Positions 1 through 7,271 of a stretch of DNA of 11,514 nt are shown here, piece by piece. The notes below the pieces were generated by a model. That model was not told where the DNA came from. It saw only the letters and a list, made by a program, of their open reading frames with translations, and made no database searches. Source of the DNA: an uncultured Rhodospirillaceae bacterium. GTDB taxonomy: Bacteria; Pseudomonadota; Alphaproteobacteria; Rhodospirillales; Casp-alpha2. Position 1 is the stretch's first letter, and every line of letters starts with the position of its first letter. The stretch covers positions 1 to 11,514 of the forward strand of contig CAJWVP010000052.1 in the NCBI GenBank assembly GCA_913048145.1, given 5' to 3'. The translations under genes were made by a program, and so were the position numbers.

Positions 1-690
1 GTTGAGCGTCGAGCCATTCAGGATTCGGCCGAGAACGATGGCGCGCGAAAGGTCTACTTGATTGAAGAACCCATGGCTGCGGCCATCGGGGCCGGCTTGC
101 CGGTCACGGAACCTACGGGCTCTATGGTCGTCGATATCGGTGGCGGCACCACCGAGGTGGCCGTGCTGTCCTTGGGCGGCATTGTCTATTCTCGCTCCGT
201 CCGGGTCGGTGGCGACAAGATGGATGAGGCGATCATCGCATATATCCGTCGCAACCATAACCTTTTGGTCGGTGAGGGGAGCGCGGCGCGCATCAAGGAA
301 GATATCGGTTCGGCCTGTCCGCCCGAGGACATCGAAGGCCAGACCATGGAGATCAAGGGCCGCGATCTCATGAATGGGGTTCCTAAGGAACTCATTATCT
401 CCGAACGTCAGATCGCAGAAAGCCTGGCGGAACCGGTTGGCGCCATTATCGAGGCTGTGAAGGTCGCGTTGGAACACACGGCCCCCGAATTGGCCGCCGA
501 CATCGTCGATAAGGGCATCGTACTCACTGGGGGTGGCGCCCTACTGGGCAATATGGATTTCGTGCTGCGTCACGCCACGGGCCTGCCCGTGTCTATCGCC
601 GACGATCCCTTGTCTTGCGTCGTGTTGGGGACCGGCCGCGCGTTGGAGGAGATGAAGCGTCTGAAAGACGTTCTCTCCACTATGTACTAG
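1..690 (+). CDS. mreB: Rod shape-determining protein MreB, 3' part (5' end outside window)
   Basis: Actin-like ATPase that polymerises under the inner membrane and directs the elongasome (MreC, MreD, PBP2, RodA) along the lateral wall. The frame is open from base 1, so the gene starts before the window; 229 C-terminal residues of a roughly 345-residue family are present. Visible actin-fold signatures are the second phosphate-binding loop DIGGGTTE (133-156) and the adenosine-binding stretch LTGGGA (523-540). The stretch VYLIEEPMAAAIGAG before the phosphate loop is also typical of MreB. The end at TAG 688-690 gives a normal MreB C-terminus. An internal TTG at 58 is an ordinary Leu codon, not a start. 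It heads the mreBCD-mrdAB operon. Identification is by recognition of very conserved sequence and is close to certain. Confidence 0.97.
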   Translation, partial: VERRAIQDSAENDGARKVYLIEEPMAAAIGAGLPVTEPTGSMVVDIGGGTTEVAVLSLGGIVYSRSVRVGGDKMDEAIIAYIRRNHNLLVGEGSAARIKEDIGSACPPEDIEGQTMEIKGRDLMNGVPKELIISERQIAESLAEPVGAIIEAVKVALEHTAPELAADIVDKGIVLTGGGALLGNMDFVLRHATGLPVSIADDPLSCVVLGTGRALEEMKRLKDVLSTMY

Positions 691-740
691 GCATTTCGTG
701 CCTTATATTTGCGGAAAGTATCCGTTAATATTCTTGCGAT

Positions 741-782
741 TATAATCATCCATTGAAATTGTAGGGGAATCATTGAGATTCC
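741..782 (+). promoter_or_regulatory. Possible promoter -10 box and leader hairpin upstream of mreC
   Basis: The 146-base mreB-mreC spacer contains a perfect TATAAT (741-746) in an AT-rich patch. No good -35 hexamer lies 15-19 bases upstream, and there is no extended -10 TG. Downstream, GGAATC (766-771) and GATTCC (777-782) form a perfect 6-bp stem with a 5-base loop in what would be the mreC leader. This may be an internal promoter letting mreCD-mrdAB be transcribed separately from mreB; a chance TATAAT in AT-rich spacer is the main alternative. Confidence 0.3.
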
Positions 783-836
783 TGCAAGTCTGTCGCGCCA
801 ATCTGCGTGGCTTGATTAATTGGAGCTTGGTCGCGC

Positions 837-1718
837 GTGAAGAATTCGACACGTACCGTCAACCGCGTTACGGCGCCCGTTAAGAGTGTCACCCAGCGCT
901 TTGCCTATCTGCTTTTGATCTTGAGTGCGATAGGCGTGCTGGTAATCGGCCGGGTGGACGTGGCCAGTATGGAACAGGTCCGCATGCAGATCGTCGATGC
1001 GGTTGCGCCGATCCTCGACGTCATTGGCCGCCCAGTTGAGAGTTTCAACGTGGGGGTCGACCGAGTCCAGGATATCTATACGACCTTTGAAGCCAACCAG
1101 AAGCTCCGACAGGAACGCGACCAACTTTTGCATTGGCAGGCCCTGGCGCGAAAGCTGGAAATGGAGAACCGCGCGCTTAAGGGGCTCCTAAATTTTAAGA
1201 CTGGCCCTGAACCGCGGTTCATCGCGGCCCGGGTTGTCGCCGATACGGGGGGCGCCTTTGCCCACAGCTTGATCTTAAATGCCGGGGAGCGGGCGGGCAT
1301 CCGCAATGGCCAAGCCGCGGTAACCGGTGACGGCTTGATCGGCCGGATCTCCGGGGTCGGCAGCCGGTCCTCCCGTCTTTTACTTATCACGGACTTGAAT
1401 TCCCGGATTCCGATTGTTGTTGAATCGACCCGGACCCGCGCGGTTCTTGCCGGGACGAACGCAGGACGCCCGCGTATGATACATTTGCCGACAGGCGCCG
1501 TGGTGGCCATTGGCGATCGGGTTGTTACCTCTGGTCATGGCGGCGTCTTTCCAAGCGGCCTGCCCATCGGCGTCGTGACGTTGGTCATGGACGGCGTCAT
1601 AGAGGTTCAACCCTATGTGAACCGAGAACGTATCGAATATGTGCGGGTTCTTGATTACGGCCTGACCGGAATCATTCAATCTGGACCGGATCAACGAACA
1701 GGATCGAATGCCCGTTAA
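837..1718 (+). CDS. mreC: Rod shape-determining protein MreC
   Basis: Bitopic inner-membrane scaffold whose periplasmic domain binds and activates PBP2/RodA. The 293-residue product has a short basic cytoplasmic N-terminus and one membrane segment (about residues 23-38). A coiled-coil stretch follows (about 83-115, rich in Q, R, E, L), then the two-lobed beta domain. The conserved C-terminal MreC signature TSGHGGVFPSGLPIGVV lies at residues 231-247. The start is GTG at 837 with GGAG at 822-825, an 11-base spacing; no ATG gives a better N-terminus ahead of the membrane segment. A short polar tail follows residue 275. mreD begins 21 bases downstream. Length and domain order are normal for alphaproteobacteria. 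Confidence 0.95.
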   Translation: MKNSTRTVNRVTAPVKSVTQRFAYLLLILSAIGVLVIGRVDVASMEQVRMQIVDAVAPILDVIGRPVESFNVGVDRVQDIYTTFEANQKLRQERDQLLHWQALARKLEMENRALKGLLNFKTGPEPRFIAARVVADTGGAFAHSLILNAGERAGIRNGQAAVTGDGLIGRISGVGSRSSRLLLITDLNSRIPIVVESTRTRAVLAGTNAGRPRMIHLPTGAVVAIGDRVVTSGHGGVFPSGLPIGVVTLVMDGVIEVQPYVNRERIEYVRVLDYGLTGIIQSGPDQRTGSNAR

Positions 1719-1739
1719 TTTGGAGGTAAAGGTCGGCGC

Positions 1740-2255
1740 ATGAAACCGACAGTGTGGCATCGCATGGATGTGCTTAGTCGCCAACTGACGCCCTTCCTAC
1801 TGACCATATTCCTGGTCCTACTTAGCGCGATCCCGTTTCAGGTGCCGGGCCTGGCGCGGGTGATGCCGCTGTTTTCCTTGATCGTCATTTTCCACTGGGG
1901 CGTATACCGCGCTGAGCTCTTGCCAGCTTACGCCGTGTTGGTCATCGGCTTCTTCCAGGACGCGCTCAGCGGCGTGCCCATGGGTGTGCACACGGTGGTC
2001 TACGTGCTGACCTACAGCATCGTGTTGGCGCAACAGCGGTTCTTTGCCGGCAAGTCCTTCTATGTTGTGTGGCTAGGCTTCGGCCTGGTATCCGCTGGTG
2101 CGACCCTGCTGATCTGGGGCCTGGTGTCCGCGTTAAAGGGCGGTGTAGTCGACCCTCGTGCGGTCGCCAGTCAATATGCCTTGGGGATTGGCTTCTATCC
2201 CATCATCGCCTATCTCTTTTTGCGGTGGCAACGCGCCTTCCTGCAGCAGGCCTGA
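1740..2255 (+). CDS. mreD: Rod shape-determining protein MreD
   Basis: Small polytopic inner-membrane partner of MreC in the elongasome. It has 171 residues with about five hydrophobic segments (near 18-33, 42-54, 60-74, 85-97, 108-130 and 148-161, the shorter ones ambiguous). The family hallmark is FFQDALSGVPMG (residues 71-82), matching the usual G-x-x-x-D-x-x-x-G-x-P-x-G pattern. A strong GGAGGT (1722-1727) precedes the ATG at 1740 by 12 bases; a second in-frame ATG nine codons in is possible. The stop at 2253-2255 is one base before the mrdA ATG, which implies translational coupling. Sequence conservation in MreD is low, so the call rests on topology, the motif and its position between mreC and mrdA. 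Confidence 0.92.
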   Translation: MKPTVWHRMDVLSRQLTPFLLTIFLVLLSAIPFQVPGLARVMPLFSLIVIFHWGVYRAELLPAYAVLVIGFFQDALSGVPMGVHTVVYVLTYSIVLAQQRFFAGKSFYVVWLGFGLVSAGATLLIWGLVSALKGGVVDPRAVASQYALGIGFYPIIAYLFLRWQRAFLQQA

Positions 2256-2256
2256 A

Positions 2257-4149
2257 ATGAACCGGGACGTCGAACGCCACAAGCTCTTCAACCGTCGCAG
2301 CGTTATGCTGTTGAGCGGTCAGGCGGTCCTGTTTTCGGCTCTGGTGGGTCGGATGTATTACCTGCAGGTCCTGGAATCCGAACGTTACAAGACATTGGCC
2401 GAGGCGAACCGGATCAACCTGCGCCTGCTGCCGCCACCGCGTGGCCAAATTGTGGATCGGTTTGGCATCCCCGTTGCCAGCAACCAGAAGAATTACCGAG
2501 TACTCCTGATCCCAGAAGACACGCTCGACGTGGCCGCCACTTTGGACAGCTTGGGCGAAATCATCGCCCTTGGCCCAGGAGAACGACGGCGTATTCTTCG
2601 GGATGTGCGTAGGAATCGCAGTTTCGTTCCAGTGACGCTTCGCGAGAACCTGGAATGGCCAGAAGTGGCGCGCATCGAGGTGAACGCCCCTGACTTGCCT
2701 GGCGTGATGATTGATGTGGGACAGAGTCGCAATTATCCCTACGGCAACGATTTGGCCCACGTCCTTGGCTATGTGGCCGCAGTGTCACCCAAGGACCTAA
2801 CTGGTGATCCCTTGCTGGAACTGCCTGGTTTCCGCATTGGTAAGGCCGGAGTGGAGCGGGTGCACGATATGGCGCTCAGAGGGTCGAGCGGTAGCTCGCA
2901 AGTGGAGGTCAACGCTTATGGGCGAGTGATCCGGGAGCTGGAGCGCAAGGAAGGTCAGGCGGGCGCCGAAGTGCAGTTGAGCATCGATATGGAGCTTCAG
3001 CGGTTCACCCGCGAACGCCTGGGCGATGAAAGCGCCTCTGTTGTCGTGTTGGATGTCCGCAACGGTGATGTGCTGACCATGGTCTCCAGCCCTAGCTTTG
3101 ATCCGAATGGTTTCAACCGCGGCCTGAGTTCCACGGAATGGCAGTCATTGGTCACCAATCCGCGCACGCCACTTATCAACAAGGCCATTTCCGGCCGTTA
3201 TGCGCCTGGGTCGACGTTCAAAATGTGCGTGCTTCTGGCGGCTCTGGAAAAGGGGGTTATCACGCCCCGAAGCCAGGTGTTCTGTCGAGGATATACGGAA
3301 CTGGGCGACGCGCGGTTTCATTGCTGGAAAAAGCATGGTCATGGCCTGATGAACGCGCAAGAAGCCATGGTCCAGTCCTGCGACGTTTATTTCTATGAGA
3401 TCGCGAAGCGCACGGGGATTGAACGAATTGCCGCCATGGGGAAGCGGTTTGGTTTTGGTGCTAAGTTGGAGGTTGATCTGCCCGGCGAAAAGGCGGGGCT
3501 GATCCCGACGCCGAAATGGAAACGCGGCGCCTTGGACGCGCCCTGGCACAAGGGCGAGACGCTGATCGTGGGCATTGGACAGGGCTACTTATTGGTGACG
3601 CCGTTGCAACTGGCGGTGATGACCGCGCGCATGGCGAACGGCGGTTTCGCCGTGGTGCCGCGGCTCACCCGGTCAGTGAGCCAGGACGGCGTTCGGATGG
3701 AACGGCCCGAGGACACCTTCGAAAGCTTGAATCTGCCGCCGCGCCATATGGAAATCATCCGTAATGCCATGGTCTACGTGGTGAATTCGCCGCGCGGAAC
3801 GGCCTACAAGTCGCGGATCACGGAACCCGGCCAGGAGATGGCTGGCAAGACCGGCACAGTCCAGGTCCGCCGCATCTCGAAAACCGAGCGTGAAACTGGG
3901 GTGCGTAAAAATCAGGACCTGCCTTGGAAGGAACGCGACCACGCCCTGTTCGTGGGCTACGCGCCTATCGAAAACCCGCGCTATGCCATTTCTGTCGTCG
4001 TTGAGCACGGTGGTGGGGGTTCTAAGGCGGCGGCGCCCATTGCTCGCGACATTCTAGTCGAGGCCCAGCGTCGGGGCTCGGCAGGCGCAGTGATCCCCGC
4101 GTCTACGCCGCGTCTGGTTGATCCGGTGAGAGCGAGCTCGGAAGAATGA
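2257..4149 (+). CDS. mrdA: Penicillin-binding protein 2 (elongasome DD-transpeptidase)
   Basis: Class B PBP that cross-links new lateral-wall peptidoglycan made by RodA. It has 630 residues, standard for PBP2. A short cytoplasmic tail is followed by one membrane anchor (about residues 14-34). The pedestal/dimerisation domain contains the PPPRGQIVDRFGIPVASN box near 55-75, and a transpeptidase domain follows. Active-site motifs are complete: STFK with nucleophile S319 and K322, SCD at 374-376 (PBP2-type SxN variant), and KTGT at 531-534. The reading frame stays open upstream to 2158, but the ATG at 2257 sits directly after the mreD stop with GCAGG just ahead. It also gives the expected N-terminus, so it is preferred. 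The stop overlaps the mrdB start (ATGA, 4146-4149). Beta-lactams of the mecillinam type are the classical inhibitors of this family. Confidence 0.97.
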   Translation: MNRDVERHKLFNRRSVMLLSGQAVLFSALVGRMYYLQVLESERYKTLAEANRINLRLLPPPRGQIVDRFGIPVASNQKNYRVLLIPEDTLDVAATLDSLGEIIALGPGERRRILRDVRRNRSFVPVTLRENLEWPEVARIEVNAPDLPGVMIDVGQSRNYPYGNDLAHVLGYVAAVSPKDLTGDPLLELPGFRIGKAGVERVHDMALRGSSGSSQVEVNAYGRVIRELERKEGQAGAEVQLSIDMELQRFTRERLGDESASVVVLDVRNGDVLTMVSSPSFDPNGFNRGLSSTEWQSLVTNPRTPLINKAISGRYAPGSTFKMCVLLAALEKGVITPRSQVFCRGYTELGDARFHCWKKHGHGLMNAQEAMVQSCDVYFYEIAKRTGIERIAAMGKRFGFGAKLEVDLPGEKAGLIPTPKWKRGALDAPWHKGETLIVGIGQGYLLVTPLQLAVMTARMANGGFAVVPRLTRSVSQDGVRMERPEDTFESLNLPPRHMEIIRNAMVYVVNSPRGTAYKSRITEPGQEMAGKTGTVQVRRISKTERETGVRKNQDLPWKERDHALFVGYAPIENPRYAISVVVEHGGGGSKAAAPIARDILVEAQRRGSAGAVIPASTPRLVDPVRASSEE

Positions 4150-5291
4150 TAGAAGACAGCCTGAATCCGCCGAAATTCACCATCGCCCAGAAACTTCTGA
4201 ACATTCACTGGTTCTTTGTTTTTCTCATCTGCCTGACAGTGGCCATTGGGATTGCCATGCTGTATTCTGCGGCGAACGGCAGCTTTCAACCCTGGGCATC
4301 CCGGCAGCTGGTTAGGTTTGGCGTTGGTTTTTTGGCAATGATAGCCGTGGCGCTGATAGATATACGTATCTGGTTGCGGTTCGCCTATGTCCTATACGGG
4401 CTCAGCCTTGTCTTGTTGGTGCTAGTGGAGTTCATGGGCTTTGTCGGCATGGGTGCGCAGCGATGGCTCGATCTTGGCTACTTTAACCTGCAGCCGTCTG
4501 AATTAATGAAGATCACGCTGGTGCTGGCGTTAGCCCGCTATTTCCATGGCCTCACCATGGAAGGCGTGGCCCAACTGACGCGGTTGATCCTACCCCTGAT
4601 CATGGTCTTCGTACCTACTGGGCTGGTGTTGCGCCAACCGGACCTAGGCACGGCCTTGATGTTGATCATGGCCAGCGGCGCGCTCTTTTTTGTTGCTGGG
4701 GTGCGGTTGTGGAAGTTCGCGCTAGTCATCGTCTTGAGCCTGATCGCGACGCCTGTAGGTTGGCAGTTCCTACACGACTACCAAAAACGGCGCATCCTCA
4801 CCTTTCTCAACCCGGAGGCAGATCCCTTGGGCGCGGGCTATCACATCATTCAGTCGAAGATCGCCTTAGGATCCGGCGGGGTGCTGGGCAAGGGGTTCAT
4901 GCAGGGCACCCAGGGCCATTTGAACTTCCTCCCGGAGATGCAGACCGATTTCATCTTCACCATGCTGGCGGAGGAATTTGGGCTTGTGGGCGGGCTGGGT
5001 TTGCTGGCGCTCTATGCCCTGCTGCTCCTGTTTGGCGGGATCATCGCAATGCGTACCAATAACCAGTTCGGACGCCTAGTGGCCTTTGGCGTGACGATGA
5101 CGTTCTTCCTCTATGTCTTCATCAACATCGCCATGGTCATGGGCCTGATCCCCGTGGTGGGCGTACCGCTGCCGCTGATTTCCTACGGTGGCACGGCGAT
5201 GATGACGCTGCTTATTGGGTTTGGCCTGTTGATCGGCATCTGGGTGCACCGCGACGTCACCATCGGTCGACGCGGCGGGGATGAGATCTAG
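4146..5291 (+). CDS. mrdB: RodA, SEDS-family peptidoglycan glycosyltransferase
   Basis: Polymerises lipid II into glycan strands in the elongasome, in complex with PBP2. It has 381 residues with about ten membrane helices. SEDS signatures in order are GAQRWLDLG with W107, QPSE at 116-119, RQPDLGTA at 163-170, and the extracellular-loop motif LPEMQTDFIF. In that motif D268 corresponds by position to the catalytic Asp of characterised RodA proteins. The sequence ends with PLPLISYGG (341-349). The ATG at 4146 overlaps the mrdA stop by four bases, a coupled pair as expected for a stoichiometric complex. The TAG at 5289-5291 lies inside a short inverted repeat that may end the transcript. No key residue is missing. 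Confidence 0.96.
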   Translation: MIEDSLNPPKFTIAQKLLNIHWFFVFLICLTVAIGIAMLYSAANGSFQPWASRQLVRFGVGFLAMIAVALIDIRIWLRFAYVLYGLSLVLLVLVEFMGFVGMGAQRWLDLGYFNLQPSELMKITLVLALARYFHGLTMEGVAQLTRLILPLIMVFVPTGLVLRQPDLGTALMLIMASGALFFVAGVRLWKFALVIVLSLIATPVGWQFLHDYQKRRILTFLNPEADPLGAGYHIIQSKIALGSGGVLGKGFMQGTQGHLNFLPEMQTDFIFTMLAEEFGLVGGLGLLALYALLLLFGGIIAMRTNNQFGRLVAFGVTMTFFLYVFINIAMVMGLIPVVGVPLPLISYGGTAMMTLLIGFGLLIGIWVHRDVTIGRRGGDEI

Positions 5292-5320
5292 GCCCCCAGG
5301 AAATTGGCCTATATGTGTTT
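5289..5320 (+). terminator. Weak terminator-like inverted repeat after mrdB
   Basis: TAGGCC (5289-5294, including the mrdB stop) pairs perfectly with GGCCTA (5306-5311) across an 11-base loop. The following bases are AT-rich with a short T run (tatgtgttt) but no clean poly-T. The position, at the end of a long operon and before genes on the opposite strand, suits a terminator; the short stem keeps the call weak. Confidence 0.3.
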
Positions 5321-5695
5321 ATGCTCGTTACGTTCAGGGATCGGGTGGCCTGTGATCTGTTCTCATATGTTCAACTTGCATTCGCCGCTTTTTGATTGTT
5401 CTGCAACTTCGTCTTTTTTATTAGTGGATCGTTAAAGTAATAAACTCAATCAATCCAACATTATCATTCAAACCGGTATCTCTACCCATTGATTGCCATG
5501 GGTTCAATAATCACCTCAGAAATCAGAATAGGCTCGGTTTTCTGGGCTAAGAAGGAAACTCTTAATCGCAAGGTCCGAGGGTCAATTCCCCGATCGACCT
5601 TCACTTATCCTGTGATTTTGTTTGGTTTTCCGGATTGTTTGTAGTGCGGTTGGCTCGCTCTCTACAGACTATTTAAATATCTGAATAGGGCTTGA
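5292..5695. other. 404-base AT-rich gene-free spacer between convergent operons
   Basis: Separates the rightward mre/mrd operon from the leftward catabolic operon. It is clearly richer in A and T than the coding DNA on both sides, and no convincing ORF or start with a ribosome site was seen on either strand. Contents are the weak repeat after mrdB, a 6-bp hairpin ACCCAT/ATGGGT (5484-5489 and 5498-5503, 8-base loop) and the tRNA-like remnant (about 5555-5603). Near the end of the oxygenase gene lies an AT-rich palindromic patch, CAGA/TCTG around ATTTAAAT (about 5665-5683). No strong terminator with a poly-T tail is visible for the leftward operon. Confidence 0.6.
5551..5603 (+). pseudogene. 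Decayed 3' half of a tRNA, resembling tRNA-Lys(CUU)
   Basis: An anticodon-loop-like CTCTTAA (5559-5565, anticodon CTT at 5561-5563) is followed by a variable-loop-like AAGGTC. A T-arm-like segment comes next: CGAGG (5576-5580), loop GTCAATT, CCCCG (5588-5592), which pairs at 4 of 5 positions. Then ATCGACC (5593-5599) stands where the 3' acceptor strand belongs, followed by T and TCA in place of discriminator-CCA. Evidence against a working gene: the T loop lacks the TTC start, the anticodon stem does not pair, and no D arm or GGTCGAT 5' acceptor strand precedes it. A small TCAC/GTGA hairpin and a T-rich run follow (5601-5626), like a leftover tRNA terminator. It could be a tRNA pseudogene or an old attachment-site scar. 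Confidence 0.42.
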
Positions 5696-6667
5696 TCAGT
5701 CCTGCTGCCGGTAGGCGAAGGACTTCTGGTAGATGGAGTGAATATAGTCGGCGCATTTGATAGGCGCATGGTGCGGGGTCTCGCCGGGGGTGAGCACGGG
5801 GTCGATTGCCGTGTTCCAATCGGGATCGACGAAGACGGGCATCGAATACCGCTCGCGGCCTGACGCGTTGATCACCCGGTGCGGATTGGATGTGAAGCGA
5901 TCATTGCTCCAGCGGTGCAGCAAGTCCCCGATATTGACGACGAAGGTATCCGGCACCGGATGGGCTGTAATCCATTCGCCATCGCGATTCATGACCTGTA
6001 GGCCGCCTGTGCCGTCCTGGTAGAGGAAGGTCACACAACCATAATCCGTGTGGGGCGAGACGCCGAAATGCTGCCTACCCATATCTTCGGGTTGTGGGGG
6101 ATAGTGGATGATAGCGGCGCGGGTCAGTGGTTTCGAAAACGATCGCGTAAAGTAGTCGTGCTCAAGACCCAGTCCCGCGGCGAAGGCTCGCAGCAGAGAA
6201 ATACCCAAACCGTTGATCGTTTCTATATAGCGGCCCAAGACCGGCGCCATATCGGGTTGAAAATCGGGCCAGCAGTTCGGCGCCAGGATACCACGGCTAG
6301 CGGCGATATCTGGGTCATCGGATGCGACCTCCCAACCCCAGACGAAGCTTTCCTTAAAGTCCTCATAGCGTGCGCCGGACATAGTCGCCTCGCCGATCGG
6401 CAAGAAGCCACGATGCACTTTGTTGACCCGGATCTGATTTTTCTCCGCTTCTGGGCGGGCGAAAAACGTCTTGGCCTGGTTTAGGACTTCGTCGATCGAG
6501 GCCGGATCGACACCGTGATTGGAGATGTAGAAGAACCCAATCCGTTGCACAACGTTCAGCAGTTGGCGGCCTACCGCAATCTCGCCGTCCGACCCGTCGG
6601 CCAACGGGCCGACGTCGATGACGGGGATCGCGTCAATGTCAACCTCGGTGACAGGGGCGTAGCTCAC
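5696..6667 (-). CDS. 2-oxoglutarate/Fe(II)-dependent oxygenase, isopenicillin N synthase-like
   Basis: Non-haem iron oxygenase of the DIOX_N plus 2OG-FeII_Oxy superfamily; substrate unknown. It has 323 residues, normal for the family. The N-terminal DIOX_N part carries IPVIDVGPL (14-22) and GFFYISNHGVD (44-54). The double-stranded beta-helix core has the iron triad H206-x-D208 (PHTDYG) and H263 (NPHRV). R273-x-S275 (RERYS) is the usual 2-oxoglutarate carboxylate-binding pair, which favours a 2OG-using enzyme. The start is GTG at 6667, overlapping the stop of the preceding AhpD-fold gene by four bases (GTGA), so translation is probably coupled. It is the last gene of the leftward operon. By context it may hydroxylate or desaturate a substrate imported by the neighbouring transporter; this is inference. 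Confidence 0.85.
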   Translation of the reverse strand: MSYAPVTEVDIDAIPVIDVGPLADGSDGEIAVGRQLLNVVQRIGFFYISNHGVDPASIDEVLNQAKTFFARPEAEKNQIRVNKVHRGFLPIGEATMSGARYEDFKESFVWGWEVASDDPDIAASRGILAPNCWPDFQPDMAPVLGRYIETINGLGISLLRAFAAGLGLEHDYFTRSFSKPLTRAAIIHYPPQPEDMGRQHFGVSPHTDYGCVTFLYQDGTGGLQVMNRDGEWITAHPVPDTFVVNIGDLLHRWSNDRFTSNPHRVINASGRERYSMPVFVDPDWNTAIDPVLTPGETPHHAPIKCADYIHSIYQKSFAYRQQD

Positions 6668-7254
6668 GTCTCGGCGTCCATTTCCTTGTAGTAGCCGATA
6701 ATATCGCCCTCCGTGGTGACGCCAAGGCCGTTCAACAGACGGTTCGAATAGTTGAAGTAGGCACAGACCTGATTGACCTCCAAAATTTCCCCATCGTCAG
6801 CGCTGGCCGCGCGTACGGCCCCAATATCGGCCTCGGTCATGGCACCGACTTCTGTGGTCAATTTACCCGCATAAACCAGCAGCGCCAGTTCCTTCCCGTC
6901 GAAAGCGTCCTCGGGCCGATGCGCGTCTAGGGCGGCACGAACAGCGTCGGCACGGGCGTCGTCACCGATCAAGCGGCGCGCGTTGGTGAAATGGTGGCGG
7001 AGACTGTAATCGCAGTTGTTAAGAATGCTGACATAGGAGGCGACCACCTCTAGGAACCAGAACGGCAACGTGTTGTCTGGATTGTGCAGGACGCTTCTGT
7101 AGAGGACGACGTGGCCGTCCATGGTGTGTGGTCGCAGCGAATGGGCCCGCATGACGTTGTCGATCGTGCCGTGCGGAGTGCGAACCCGATCAAAGAAGGG
7201 CTTCAGGTTCTCGTCTGCTTCGTCGTCCGCGATCATCTTGATCCATGCGGCCAT
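6664..7254 (-). CDS. AhpD / carboxymuconolactone decarboxylase-fold protein lacking the second catalytic Cys
   Basis: A 196-residue all-helical protein resembling the 'peroxidase-related' branch of the AhpD/CMD superfamily. It shows the AhpD spacing E69-x11-C81-x2-x-x3-H88 within the stretch FLEVVASYVSILNNCDYSLRHH. Residue 84, normally the second Cys of the C-x-x-C redox pair, is Ser (codon AGT, complement of 7003-7005); C81 is a true TGC. A disulfide-cycling peroxidase reaction is therefore unlikely as written. The ATG at 7254 is preceded by AAGGA with good spacing; the creatininase-family stop lies only 17 bases upstream, and the end overlaps the oxygenase start. Its role in the pathway is unknown; decarboxylase-like, isomerase-like or accessory roles are all possible. 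Confidence 0.75.
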   Translation of the reverse strand: MAAWIKMIADDEADENLKPFFDRVRTPHGTIDNVMRAHSLRPHTMDGHVVLYRSVLHNPDNTLPFWFLEVVASYVSILNNCDYSLRHHFTNARRLIGDDARADAVRAALDAHRPEDAFDGKELALLVYAGKLTTEVGAMTEADIGAVRAASADDGEILEVNQVCAYFNYSNRLLNGLGVTTEGDIIGYYKEMDAET

Positions 7255-7271
7255 GGCGTTGTCCTTGTCAG

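Noticed and set aside
689..703. AGGCA/TGCCT mini-hairpin right after mreB as a terminator
   Set aside because: The 5-bp stem has no proper T tract; too weak to call, and the operon continues in the same direction.
2158..2256. Upstream extension of the PBP2 frame to 2158
   Set aside because: It lies inside mreD, adds 33 residues unlike any PBP2 N-terminus, and the ATG at 2257 gives the standard length and a coupled start.
6050..6484. Plus-strand open frame opposite the oxygenase gene
   Set aside because: It has no recognisable domain and no ribosome site, and lies entirely within the confidently called oxygenase.
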